Positions 1 through 7,384 of a stretch of 32,327 bases of DNA are shown piece by piece. This stretch comes from an uncultured Pelagibacteraceae bacterium (lineage in GTDB: Bacteria; Pseudomonadota; Alphaproteobacteria; Pelagibacterales; Pelagibacteraceae). Under the pieces are notes generated by a model, which was given only the letters and a program-made list of their open reading frames with translations, ran no database searches and had not been told where the DNA came from. The position numbers and the translations under genes were made by a program. The DNA lies in NCBI GenBank assembly GCA_902548045.1, contig CACCPR010000004.1:1-32327 (forward strand), in the 5' to 3' direction. The stretch's first letter is position 1. Each line of letters opens with the position of its first letter.

Positions 1-439
1 CATTTTTTTCTTTCAATAATATATCTTCTCTAGTTTTAGTGTCTAAAATGTTAGCCTGCTCATTTTTTAACATAATTGAGTTTAGTTCATCAATTTCATT
101 TAAAACTATTAATTTTCTTGGTCTTTTTATGGCCCACATTAAATAAGTTTTGCTATGACATTTATTAGTTAAACATTTTTCTAAACTTTTTTTAATTTTT
201 TTCACTCTATTTTTATCTTTAGAAGGAAGGTTCTTAGAACAACAATCCTCCTCAATTCTATTCAAAGCACTAATTATGAGTTTTTTATTTTTTTTACTCG
301 ACATTATTAATTTTGGTAAATCTAAAACATAGCTTTTTGCTGTATCTATGCTAGGCCCATGCTCATCAGATTGAACTGGATTAAAAGTGATAAATAAACT
401 AAAAAACACTATTGTGCCAATACTATTTAAATATCTCAT
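1..439 (-). CDS. Exported protein of unknown function, partial (3' end cut by window edge)
   Basis: The frame opens with ATG at 439 and stays open for 146 codons to the window edge with no stop, so the C-terminus is missing. The N-terminus looks like a Sec signal peptide: a short Arg-containing start, a hydrophobic stretch at about residues 7-20 and likely cleavage after PVQS. The mature part is Lys-rich and probably helical, with four cysteines: a CC pair at 66-67, then C89 and C94. C94 is followed by His, giving C-x4-C-H. I do not recognise the family. The cysteines suggest disulfides in the periplasm; a covalent haem through the unusual C-x4-CH spacing is only a possibility. It lies 68 bases downstream of tRNA-Pro on the same strand, with a TATAAT at 486-491 that could serve as a -10 box but has no convincing -35. 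Confidence 0.7.
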   Translation of the reverse strand, partial: MRYLNSIGTIVFFSLFITFNPVQSDEHGPSIDTAKSYVLDLPKLIMSSKKNKKLIISALNRIEEDCCSKNLPSKDKNRVKKIKKSLEKCLTNKCHSKTYLMWAIKRPRKLIVLNEIDELNSIMLKNEQANILDTKTREDILLKEKN

Positions 440-507
440 TCTTAAATTCTATTAAATATATTGAATTTTTAAAGCTAAATTAATCATTATAATTGCTAGC
501 TTATTTC

Positions 508-584
<77 letters not shown>

Positions 585-594
585 AAAGTCTATT

Positions 595-623
595 TTTATA
601 AGTTAAATTTGTCTATTTGGCAA
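595..623 (-). promoter_or_regulatory. Sigma-70-type promoter for tRNA-Pro
   Basis: On the minus strand TTGCCA (618-623) and TATAAA (595-600) are separated by exactly 17 bases, and the tRNA 5' end follows 10 bases after the -10 box. Each hexamer matches the consensus at five of six positions. The -35 hexamer overlaps the one proposed for nhaA on the other strand. Confidence 0.5.
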
Positions 624-644
624 TTGAAAGATAATCATTATAGA
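617..644 (+). promoter_or_regulatory. Candidate sigma-70-type promoter for nhaA
   Basis: TTGGCA (617-622) and TATAGA (639-644) are separated by 16 bases. The -35 is a good match and the -10 a moderate one. Transcription would start near 650, leaving a leader of only about 8 bases before the nhaA ATG at 659. No clear Shine-Dalgarno sequence lies between them. Confidence 0.35.
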
Positions 645-658
645 AGTAAAAAACAGCT

Positions 659-1831
659 ATGATCCAAAAATTAACAAAACCGTTTAAATATTTTTTCAAA
701 TTAGAGTCTTCTTCTGGATTTGTATTATTGTTTGCTGCAATACTCGCTCTTTTTATTAGTAATAGTAATTTTGCTGATCAATATTTTTCTATTTTACAAA
801 AATATATAATTCTTGGAACAGAAAACTTTGGATTAAAACTCAGTGTTTTACACTGGATAAATGACGTTTTAATGGCAATTTTTTTCTTTTTAGTTTCTTT
901 AGAAATTAAAAGAGAATTCATACAAGGTGAGTTATCTAACCCGAAACAAGCTTTGTTGCCTATAATTGGAGCTGTTGGTGGAATGTTAATTCCAGCCTTA
1001 TTTTATATTTTCATTAACTTTTCAGATAGTACTACTCTTAAAGGATGGGCAATACCATCTGCAACAGACATAGCCTTTTCACTTGGTGTTTTGTCTTTAT
1101 TAGGTAAAAGAGTGCCAATTTCATTAAAAGTTTTTTTAACAGCTCTAGCTATAATCGATGATTTAGGTGCAATTGTAATTATAGCGTTCTTTTATTCAGG
1201 AAATGTAAGTACAACCTATCTGATTTTAATGTTATTTGCAGTTATAGCTTTAATTGGCTTAAACAAATTTAAAGTTAAAAATTTTATACCTTATTTAATA
1301 GTTGGGATATTATTATGGGACTTCACTCATCAATCGGGTATACATGCGACTATAGCTGGTGTATTATTGGCTTTAACAATACCTCACAATAAAATAGAGC
1401 CAAAAAAATCACTTTTACTTAAGTTAGAACATGCATTATCACCCTACGTTGCATTTGGTATAATGCCAATTTTTGCTTTCGCTAATGCTGGTGTTTCATT
1501 GGAAGGATTAACTTTTGCATCTCTACTTGCTCCAGTTCCTCTGGGAATAGTTTCAGGTTTATTTTTTGGTAAACAAATAGGTGTTTTTCTATTTTCATAC
1601 TTAGCTGTAATCTTAAAATTTGCTGAAAAACCAAATAATTCTAATTGGGGATCATTTTATGCAGTATCTATTCTCACAGGAATTGGTTTTACAATGAGTT
1701 TGTTTGTTGGAAATTTGGCCTTTGTAAATGATATTCAATATTTGGATGGAGTAAAGATTGGTGTGCTTGTAGGATCTTTATTGTCAACATTATTCGGATA
1801 CTTTTTATTATTATTTTTCTCTAGAAGATGA
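659..1831 (+). CDS. nhaA: Na+/H+ antiporter NhaA
   Basis: Inner-membrane antiporter expected to exchange cytoplasmic Na+ (or Li+) for periplasmic protons. At 390 residues it has the family's usual length, and about twelve hydrophobic segments span the whole protein. The ion-binding core is intact: the WAIPSATDIAF segment carries D137 (equivalent to E. coli Asp133), and AIIDDLGAIV carries the D167-D168 pair (equivalent to Asp163/Asp164), so it should be functional. ATG at 659 is the first start in a frame that begins directly with the family N-terminus. Its TGA stop overlaps the next ATG (ATGA), so translation is probably coupled to the scaffold gene. It is divergent from tRNA-Pro across a 74-base spacer. 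Confidence 0.96.
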   Translation: MIQKLTKPFKYFFKLESSSGFVLLFAAILALFISNSNFADQYFSILQKYIILGTENFGLKLSVLHWINDVLMAIFFFLVSLEIKREFIQGELSNPKQALLPIIGAVGGMLIPALFYIFINFSDSTTLKGWAIPSATDIAFSLGVLSLLGKRVPISLKVFLTALAIIDDLGAIVIIAFFYSGNVSTTYLILMLFAVIALIGLNKFKVKNFIPYLIVGILLWDFTHQSGIHATIAGVLLALTIPHNKIEPKKSLLLKLEHALSPYVAFGIMPIFAFANAGVSLEGLTFASLLAPVPLGIVSGLFFGKQIGVFLFSYLAVILKFAEKPNNSNWGSFYAVSILTGIGFTMSLFVGNLAFVNDIQYLDGVKIGVLVGSLLSTLFGYFLLLFFSRR

Positions 1832-2226
1832 TTAGTTCTAAAATTATAAAATTAGCCTCTAATACAAAATTTGCTGGACTTAAAAATATTTTTACACACA
1901 AATCATCAGTTAAAAATTCTTTGTGTGGCGATTTTATTAAAATAGAGATAATAGCAAATAAAACAAAAATTAAATTAATGCGTTATGAAACTGAAGCATG
2001 TGTTATATGTGAGGCTTCGGCAAGTCTCCTAGCAAACAAGATAAATAATTTTAATTTAAAAGATCTTCGAAATAATTATAAATTTTTCAATAAAAGTAAA
2101 AAAATTGATTTTTTGTCAAAATTTAAAATATTTGATCAACTTTTAATAGGTAAAAACAAAAGTAGAATTAATTGTGTCATATTGCCTATGGAAGCTATAT
2201 TTAAAGCGCTTAAGATTAATCAATGA
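1828..2226 (+). CDS. NifU/IscU-type iron-sulfur cluster scaffold protein (SufU-like)
   Basis: A 132-residue stand-alone NifU N-terminal-type domain. The three ligand regions are visible in order: C33 in SLCGD (the CGD motif with its Asp), C61 in ACVICEASAS, and C116 in RINCVILPMEA. C58 is an extra cysteine three residues before C61. These Cys/Asp groups hold a nascent Fe-S cluster in IscU and SufU. The domain is a little shorter than typical IscU (about 130-150). It overlaps nhaA by 4 bases and the peroxidase gene by 4 bases, so the three are probably one operon. No other isc or suf genes lie in the window, so whether it is the main scaffold or an accessory one cannot be judged here. The assignment rests on motif pattern. 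Confidence 0.8.
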   Translation: MISSKIIKLASNTKFAGLKNIFTHKSSVKNSLCGDFIKIEIIANKTKIKLMRYETEACVICEASASLLANKINNFNLKDLRNNYKFFNKSKKIDFLSKFKIFDQLLIGKNKSRINCVILPMEAIFKALKINQ

Positions 2227-2768
2227 AAAAGTTTTTAATTTTATTAATTTTTATGTTTAGTTTTTTTAGCAAGTCATCAGCAAGTTATACTAATTTAGTT
2301 TATGACTATGAGTTTAATAGTATTGAGGGGGGAGTTATTAAATTAAGTGATTATAAAGATAAAGTTATAGTAATTGTGAATGTAGCAAGTAGATGTGGAT
2401 ACACTCCACAATACAATGACTTGCAAGAACTCTGGTCAAATTACCAAGCCCAAAACTTAGTTGTTATTGGAGTGCCAACAAATAATTTTAAACAAGAACC
2501 AGGTACAAACAAAGAGATAAAGGATTTTTGCGAAACTAATTTTAATATAAGTTTTCCTATGACTGAAAAAGTCAATGTTATTGGAAGTCAAGCCCATCCA
2601 TTTTATAAATGGGCAAAAAAAAATCATGGGATAAGTGCCATACCTAAATGGAATTTTCACAAAATAATAATTGGAAAAAACGGCAAAGTGTATGAAACGT
2701 TCGCATCTTTTACCAAGCCAAGTTCTGACAAGTTTTTAAAAGTAATAAAAGAAGCAATCAAAAATTAA
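2223..2768 (+). CDS. Glutathione peroxidase family thiol peroxidase, exported
   Basis: 181 residues. A hydrophobic N-terminus (about residues 3-16, then KSSAS) looks like a Sec signal peptide, suggesting a periplasmic enzyme. The peroxidatic residue is C58 in NVASRCGYT, so this is the cysteine form, not selenocysteine. The conserved Gln lies in NNFKQEPGT and the Trp-Asn pair in KWNFHK. A second Cys in IKDFCETNF sits where the resolving cysteine of thioredoxin-dependent members lies. It would reduce H2O2 or lipid peroxides, perhaps with a thioredoxin-like donor. The start overlaps the scaffold gene by 4 bases, and its 3' end overlaps the convergent MBL gene by 11 bases. Confidence 0.92.
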   Translation: MKKFLILLIFMFSFFSKSSASYTNLVYDYEFNSIEGGVIKLSDYKDKVIVIVNVASRCGYTPQYNDLQELWSNYQAQNLVVIGVPTNNFKQEPGTNKEIKDFCETNFNISFPMTEKVNVIGSQAHPFYKWAKKNHGISAIPKWNFHKIIIGKNGKVYETFASFTKPSSDKFLKVIKEAIKN

Positions 2769-3525
2769 AACTTAGTCCGTCATAAGCAGGTATTATATTT
2801 GATGGCAGTTTTTTTTTGAGATAAGTATAATCTAAATCAGTGTGTAAATTCGTTAATATAGTTTTTTTTGGTTTTACAGCTTTTACAAGTGATATGGCAT
2901 CATCGTAGTTAAAATGAGATGGATGCTTCTCACGCCTTAAACAATCAACAATTAAATAATTTAAATTGTGTAAATTTTTAAAAGATTTAGTTGGAATTTT
3001 ATTACAATCGCTTATGTAAACAATTTTATTAAAAAGAAATCCAGAGCATTTAATCATACCATGTATTACATCAAAAATTTTAATTGTAAGAGAATTGTTT
3101 TTATTTTTTATAATAAATTTATCATTAACAATTCTTGCTGTCATGATAGCTTTGTACCCCTGTTTTGGTGCAAAACAAAAACTATATTTAGATAATAATG
3201 CCTTTATTGTTCTTTTGCTTCCATAGACTGGAATCTTTTTTTTATTTTTCCAGAAAAAAGGTCTCATTTCAAAAATACCTGAAGTTTGATCAGCATGTTC
3301 GTGTGTATAAATTATAGCATCTAAAGATTTAATATTATTTTTTAAAAACTGACTTTTAATATCTGGTGACGTATCAATTAAAACAGATAAATCACCAAAT
3401 TGTATGTGTGAACAACATCTTGTCCTTATGTTTTTAGAATTATTTTTTAAATTTCCTCTATGATTTGTAATCCATGGAGACCCGAGTGAGCTACCACATC
3501 CTAGTATTGTAAATTTATTTTTCAA
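2758..3525 (-). CDS. PhnP-like metallo-beta-lactamase-fold hydrolase
   Basis: 255 residues of the MBL-fold phosphodiesterase type found next to tatD in many alphaproteobacteria. An N-terminal GCGSSLGSP strand-turn opens the fold, followed by LIDTSPD and the metal motif THEHADQTSGI (H-x-H-x-D; Gln follows the Asp, which I believe is usual in this subgroup). Later His/Asp ligand regions are VIHGM, VDCLR and NLHTDLDY. RTRCCSH near residue 36 resembles the segment upstream of the active site in PhnP-like proteins. The substrate is unknown; cyclic-phosphate or nucleic-acid-derived phosphodiesters are the family's usual ones. It overlaps tatD by 4 bases, is the last gene of the long minus-strand run and ends inside the peroxidase gene. 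Confidence 0.85.
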   Translation of the reverse strand: MKNKFTILGCGSSLGSPWITNHRGNLKNNSKNIRTRCCSHIQFGDLSVLIDTSPDIKSQFLKNNIKSLDAIIYTHEHADQTSGIFEMRPFFWKNKKKIPVYGSKRTIKALLSKYSFCFAPKQGYKAIMTARIVNDKFIIKNKNNSLTIKIFDVIHGMIKCSGFLFNKIVYISDCNKIPTKSFKNLHNLNYLIVDCLRREKHPSHFNYDDAISLVKAVKPKKTILTNLHTDLDYTYLKKKLPSNIIPAYDGLSFNF

Positions 3526-4304
3526 TTTAGTTTACCAAAAAGTTTGAAAAAATTTTGTGTTGTTATTTCGGAAAACTTTTCATAGGAAATATTTTTAAGA
3601 TTTGATAAAAATTTAACAGTATGAGTTATATGGCTTGGCTCATTTGATTTTCCACGAAGAGGCTCAGGAGATAAATAAGGTGAGTCTGTCTCAACTAAAA
3701 TTCTATTAGAAGGTATTTCTTTAAATATTTGAGCTAGTTCTTTTGATTTTTTAAAAGTAATTACTCCACTAGCTGATATATAAGCGCCTAGATCAAGTAA
3801 CTTAAAAGCAAAACTTTTTGATCCTGTAAAACAGTGAATTAAGATTTTAAAATTTTTGTTTATTGTTGAGTCTTTTAAAATTTTCAACGTATCTTCTTCT
3901 GCTGATCTGGTGTGAACTACAAGAGGTAAATTGGTTACTTGAGATGCATAAATATGCTCTAAAAAAGAATTTATCTGATCTTTTTTTTCTGAATGATTGT
4001 AATAAAAATCAAGTCAGCTCTCTCCAATTCCTATAATCTTCTTATTTTCTTTTACTTTTAAAATTATGTCTTTTGACTTAATGTGCTTATATTTTTTTGC
4101 CTCATGAGGATGTATTCCATAAGTGCCGAATACGTTTTTGAATTTATTTATTATTTCAAGAATTTTATTATAACTTTTATCTTCTGTTGAAATAGTTAAA
4201 AGAAAATTTACTCCATTTTCTTCAGCTCTTTTAATAGTTTCATAGATAGATGAAACCATTGGTTCATATGTAAGGTGACAATGTGAATCAATTATCATTT
4301 TCAA
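3522..4304 (-). pseudogene. tatD: TatD-family metal-dependent DNase, interrupted by an in-frame UGA
   Basis: One continuous frame of 261 codons covers a full TatD protein, with one internal stop, TGA at 4014-4016 (codon 97). Upstream are the metal ligands DSHCHL (H8, H10) and GIGES (E95). Directly after the TGA the frame resumes as LDFYYNHS, then VVHTRS, IHCFTGS and ETDSPYLSP. In TatD proteins the motif is G-E-x-G-L-D, so the TGA replaces the invariant glycine; one base change from GGA explains it. As read, the product would stop at 96 residues and be inactive. UGA is a normal stop in nearby genes (nhaA, holB, the MBL gene), so a reassigned code is unlikely. It may be a real recent nonsense mutation, a base error or readthrough (the base after UGA is C, a leaky context). 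It overlaps metG by 17 bases. Confidence 0.9.
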
Positions 4305-5826
4305 TTTTATTAAATAAGATATCTAATTTTTGTATTTCTTTATCATGTTTAAAACACTCCAAATTGTTTATACCTTGTATAGATCTGTTTTCAAAACTAA
4401 CGTTCATCGTATCTAAAACTTTACTCGCAGACTTCGGGATAATCGGTAAAAGTAAAATGCTGATATTCTTTATTTGTTCACAAATTGTAAACAAAATATT
4501 GTTCATTTTCACAGAATCTTTTTCTTTTAAGGACCATGGTTGAGAATCATTAAAATATTTATTAGCATCAAAAGAGTAACTAACTACAGTTTTTATAAAC
4601 TCGTTTAAATTTTGATTATTCATTAATTTAATTAAATTCTTTGTATTGTCTTTTAATTTAATTATTAATCTGTTGTCTAAATCAGATAAATTATTTGGTT
4701 TGGGAATTTTATTTGAACAATTTTTTTTTATAAATGCAAATACTCTTTGGCATAAATTTCCATAATTATTTGCCAAGTCATTATTTACACAATTTTTTAA
4801 ATTTTCCATTGAAATACTTCCATCGTTTCCCAAAGAGACTTCTTTTACTAAATAATATCTTAATTGATCGATACCATAATTCTTAATAATTTCAATTGGG
4901 TCTAATATATTACCAATAGATTTTGACATCTTTTTATCTTCAGAGAGAATCCACCCATGGCCAAATATTCTTTTAGGCACAGGAAGTTTCGCAGCTAATA
5001 AAAAGGCAGGCCAATATATAGCATGAAAGCGTAATATATCTTTACCTATTATATGGAGATCTGCAGGCCAAAAGTTTTTATATTTTTTGTCGTCTGTATT
5101 TGGAAAATTTAAAGCGCTTATATAATTAGTTAAAGCATCTAGCCACACGTATATAACATGTTTTTTGTTTTTAGGCACCGGTATACCCCAGGAAAAAGAG
5201 GTTCTACTAACAGACAAATCTTTTAATCCCTTTTTAACAAAATTAACAACTTCATTTTTTCTAGATACAGGCAAAATAAAATCTTTGTTATTATATAGTT
5301 TTAATAGTTCATTTGACCAATTTGATAATTTAAAAAAAAATGACTCTTCCTCTACCCAATCAACTTTTGATCCAGAAGTAATTGCAATTTTTTGTCCTTT
5401 TAATACTTGTATTTCATCTTCATCATAATAAGCTTCATCAGATACAGAGTACCAACCACTATACTTTCCTAAATAAATATCTCCTGACTCTACAAGTCTG
5501 TTCCATATTTCGTTAACAGAAATATGATGTCTGCTTTCAGTTGTTCGAATAAAATCATTATTAGATAAATTTAATATTTTTGTTAAATCTTTAAATTTTA
5601 TCGATAGTTCATCGCAAAAATCTTTTGGATTTTTATTATTTTTTTCTGCTTCACGCTGTATTTTAAGGCCATGTTCATCGGTGCCTGTTAAAAACAAAAC
5701 GTTATAACCCTCTAGCCTTTTAAACCTTGCAAATACATCGGCAATAATACTTGAATAAGCATGACCCATATGAGGTTTGCCTGAAGGATAATAAATTGGT
5801 GTTGTAATATAAAAGTTTTTATCCAT
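4288..5826 (-). CDS. metG: Methionyl-tRNA synthetase
   Basis: Charges tRNA-Met with methionine in the cytoplasm. This is the short bacterial form (512 residues) without the C-terminal tRNA-binding extension and without the Cys4 zinc knuckle. The class I signatures are present: the HIGH-type motif HMGH at 19-22 and KMSKS at 299-303. The segments TGTDEHG and YVWLDALTNY also match the family. The C-terminal anticodon-binding helical domain carries the usual Trp in SQPWSLK. The upstream spacer of 95 bases to holB is one of the longest in this run and contains a TATAAT on the minus strand at 5873-5878, so metG may have its own promoter in addition to readthrough. It overlaps tatD by 17 bases. Confidence 0.97.
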   Translation of the reverse strand: MDKNFYITTPIYYPSGKPHMGHAYSSIIADVFARFKRLEGYNVLFLTGTDEHGLKIQREAEKNNKNPKDFCDELSIKFKDLTKILNLSNNDFIRTTESRHHISVNEIWNRLVESGDIYLGKYSGWYSVSDEAYYDEDEIQVLKGQKIAITSGSKVDWVEEESFFFKLSNWSNELLKLYNNKDFILPVSRKNEVVNFVKKGLKDLSVSRTSFSWGIPVPKNKKHVIYVWLDALTNYISALNFPNTDDKKYKNFWPADLHIIGKDILRFHAIYWPAFLLAAKLPVPKRIFGHGWILSEDKKMSKSIGNILDPIEIIKNYGIDQLRYYLVKEVSLGNDGSISMENLKNCVNNDLANNYGNLCQRVFAFIKKNCSNKIPKPNNLSDLDNRLIIKLKDNTKNLIKLMNNQNLNEFIKTVVSYSFDANKYFNDSQPWSLKEKDSVKMNNILFTICEQIKNISILLLPIIPKSASKVLDTMNVSFENRSIQGINNLECFKHDKEIQKLDILFNKIENDN

Positions 5827-5921
5827 TATAAATCTTGTTATTTATAGCATTTATCAATGTATTATGATTCAAATTATAGGTTATAAAATTATTCAAGTTT
5901 TTGATTATAAAAGACTTACTT

Positions 5922-6740
5922 TCAATTTTCTAATTCTTCTTTTTCTCGATTAATAAAATAAAAATCAGTTAGAAATAAAATCAAATTAATAAAATTTATG
6001 TTTTTATTTTTTTTATATAAATTTAATAATTTGTTTATATTATGAATATAATCTGCATTGACATCAATTTCATTATCTTCACACAAGGAATTAAAAACTA
6101 AAAATTTTCCTGGCGTTAAATTTAATAATTCATAATCAAGAAAAGTTTTTAAATTTAAATTTTTGATCAATTGTTTGATTATATTTGCTCTACTGCTTTT
6201 GTCTAAAAGATATTTGATTTCTAAAGATCTTGAACGTATGGTTTCTATAATTGGCCTAGTTTTATTATTAATTAATAAGTAATAACTTTTAGAAGCAGGT
6301 TCTTCAATTATTTTAAGTAATGCATTAAGAACATTTTTGTTAAATAATTCGACATCATCAAAAATGATAAATCTATCTTTATTAGAAATTGTAGATTGAA
6401 AAATTTTTGTTTTTAAATTGCGAATGTAATTAATGCTTGTATCTTTATAATTATTTCCTGAAAGATAAATGATATTAGGAAACAAATTATTTAAATTTAG
6501 ATTATAAAATGAAGTTTGATTATTTATAGTATAATTTTCAATATTATAATTATCTTTGTCGAATATATAAGTTAAAAAATGATTTATTAAAGTAAATTTT
6601 CCGCTACCCTTCTCACCACTAAGCATTAAAATATGAGGAAATTTTTTGGAGCTATAAAGTTTAATAAAAAAATTTATTTTTTCATTTAATCCATATAAAA
6701 TCAAAGATTTTCGTGGATCTAGATAGTCATTCATAATCAT
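5922..6740 (-). CDS. holB: DNA polymerase III delta' subunit
   Basis: Clamp-loader subunit of the replicative polymerase, 272 residues, somewhat shorter than E. coli delta'. The N-terminal AAA+ module has a degenerate Walker A, GEKGSGKF (42-49), with Phe in place of Ser/Thr; delta' is not an ATPase, so this is tolerated. FIIFDDVELFNKNVLNALLKIIEEP matches the delta' pattern around Walker B. The sensor/arginine-finger loop reads RSRS where SRC is usual. No zinc-module cysteines are present, as is common outside gammaproteobacteria. The gene follows tmk with a 4-base overlap, the standard tmk-holB pairing, which strongly supports the call despite sequence divergence. Confidence 0.88.
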   Translation of the reverse strand: MIMNDYLDPRKSLILYGLNEKINFFIKLYSSKKFPHILMLSGEKGSGKFTLINHFLTYIFDKDNYNIENYTINNQTSFYNLNLNNLFPNIIYLSGNNYKDTSINYIRNLKTKIFQSTISNKDRFIIFDDVELFNKNVLNALLKIIEEPASKSYYLLINNKTRPIIETIRSRSLEIKYLLDKSSRANIIKQLIKNLNLKTFLDYELLNLTPGKFLVFNSLCEDNEIDVNADYIHNINKLLNLYKKNKNINFINLILFLTDFYFINREKEELEN

Positions 6741-7384
6741 TTAATTTTTAGTCTTGTACAAACAATTTGTAAAATTTTTTTTTCTAAAGATGAGTCATTA
6801 GAAGAAGAATTAAGAACAAAGTAATTTTTTTTATTCTTGGCAATTCTCAAGAAATAATTTTGGACCTTAGAATAGAAAACCTGAGAAAACTTATCATATC
6901 TATTTTTTGTTTTTCTTTTTTTTAATCTTTGTTTTGAAGCTTTAGGAGAAACTTTTAATACAAAGGTTACATCTGGCTTAATGCCTTGTAATATAAATTT
7001 ATGAATACGATCAATGAAAAAACGATTTACTTTTTTGCCATATACTTGATAAGCCAAAGTCGAATCAACGAATCTATCACATATTATAATTTTTTTTTTT
7101 TTGAGCGCTGGTTTTATTTTATTTATTATATGTTCATTCCTCGCGCTCAAATAAAGCAATGTATCTGTATATTTATCAAATTTTTCATTTTTATTTTTAA
7201 AAAAATAATCCTTAAGAATTAATTTTCTAATTGACTCTGCACTTCTAGTACCACCTGGTTCACGAGTTAAAATTGGTTTTATTCCTTTTTTCTCTAAATT
7301 TTTTTTTAACTTTTTACATTGATAGGATTTTCCGCAACCCTCTACACCTTCAAAGACTATAAAAAAAGGCTTCTTTTTATACAT
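6737..7384 (-). CDS. tmk: Thymidylate kinase
   Basis: Phosphorylates dTMP to dTDP for DNA synthesis. The P-loop GVEGCGKS lies near the N-terminus, followed by TREPGGT (the DR/EPG-type substrate loop), LLYLSARNEH, and CDRFVDSTLAYQ, the conserved phosphate and base-binding region. A very Lys-rich segment near the LID region (SKQRLKKRK) is unusual only in basic content. I chose ATG at 7384; a GTG directly before it at 7387 would add one residue. Overlap with dacA is 8 bases and with holB 4 bases, so it lies inside a tightly coupled operon. Length (about 215) is normal. Confidence 0.95.
   Translation of the reverse strand: MYKKKPFFIVFEGVEGCGKSYQCKKLKKNLEKKGIKPILTREPGGTRSAESIRKLILKDYFFKNKNEKFDKYTDTLLYLSARNEHIINKIKPALKKKKIIICDRFVDSTLAYQVYGKKVNRFFIDRIHKFILQGIKPDVTFVLKVSPKASKQRLKKRKTKNRYDKFSQVFYSKVQNYFLRIAKNKKNYFVLNSSSNDSSLEKKILQIVCTRLKIK

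Noticed and set aside
472..502. AAGCTA/TAGCTT inverted repeat downstream of tRNA-Pro as a terminator
   Set aside because: Only a 6-bp stem with a loop of about 19 bases, and no T-run after it.
2457..2660. 67-codon frame on the minus strand inside the peroxidase gene
   Set aside because: It is a mirror frame of a well-supported gene, with no domain or start signal of its own. The same holds for similar frames inside metG, dacA, gyrA, uvrA, secD and nagZ.
3522..3887. A separate 121-residue gene downstream of the tatD stop
   Set aside because: It is the C-terminal half of TatD in the same frame; a stand-alone start at the internal TTG would lack the metal-binding N-terminus.
4014..4016. UGA reassigned to glycine (as in some candidate phyla) or selenocysteine
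   Set aside because: UGA is the stop of nhaA, the scaffold gene, the MBL gene and holB in this window, and the peroxidase uses Cys. Glycine, not Cys, is expected at the tatD site.
6590..6625. Broken Walker A in HolB as a sign of decay
   Set aside because: The delta' subunit does not hydrolyse ATP and often has a degenerate P-loop; the rest of the protein is intact.
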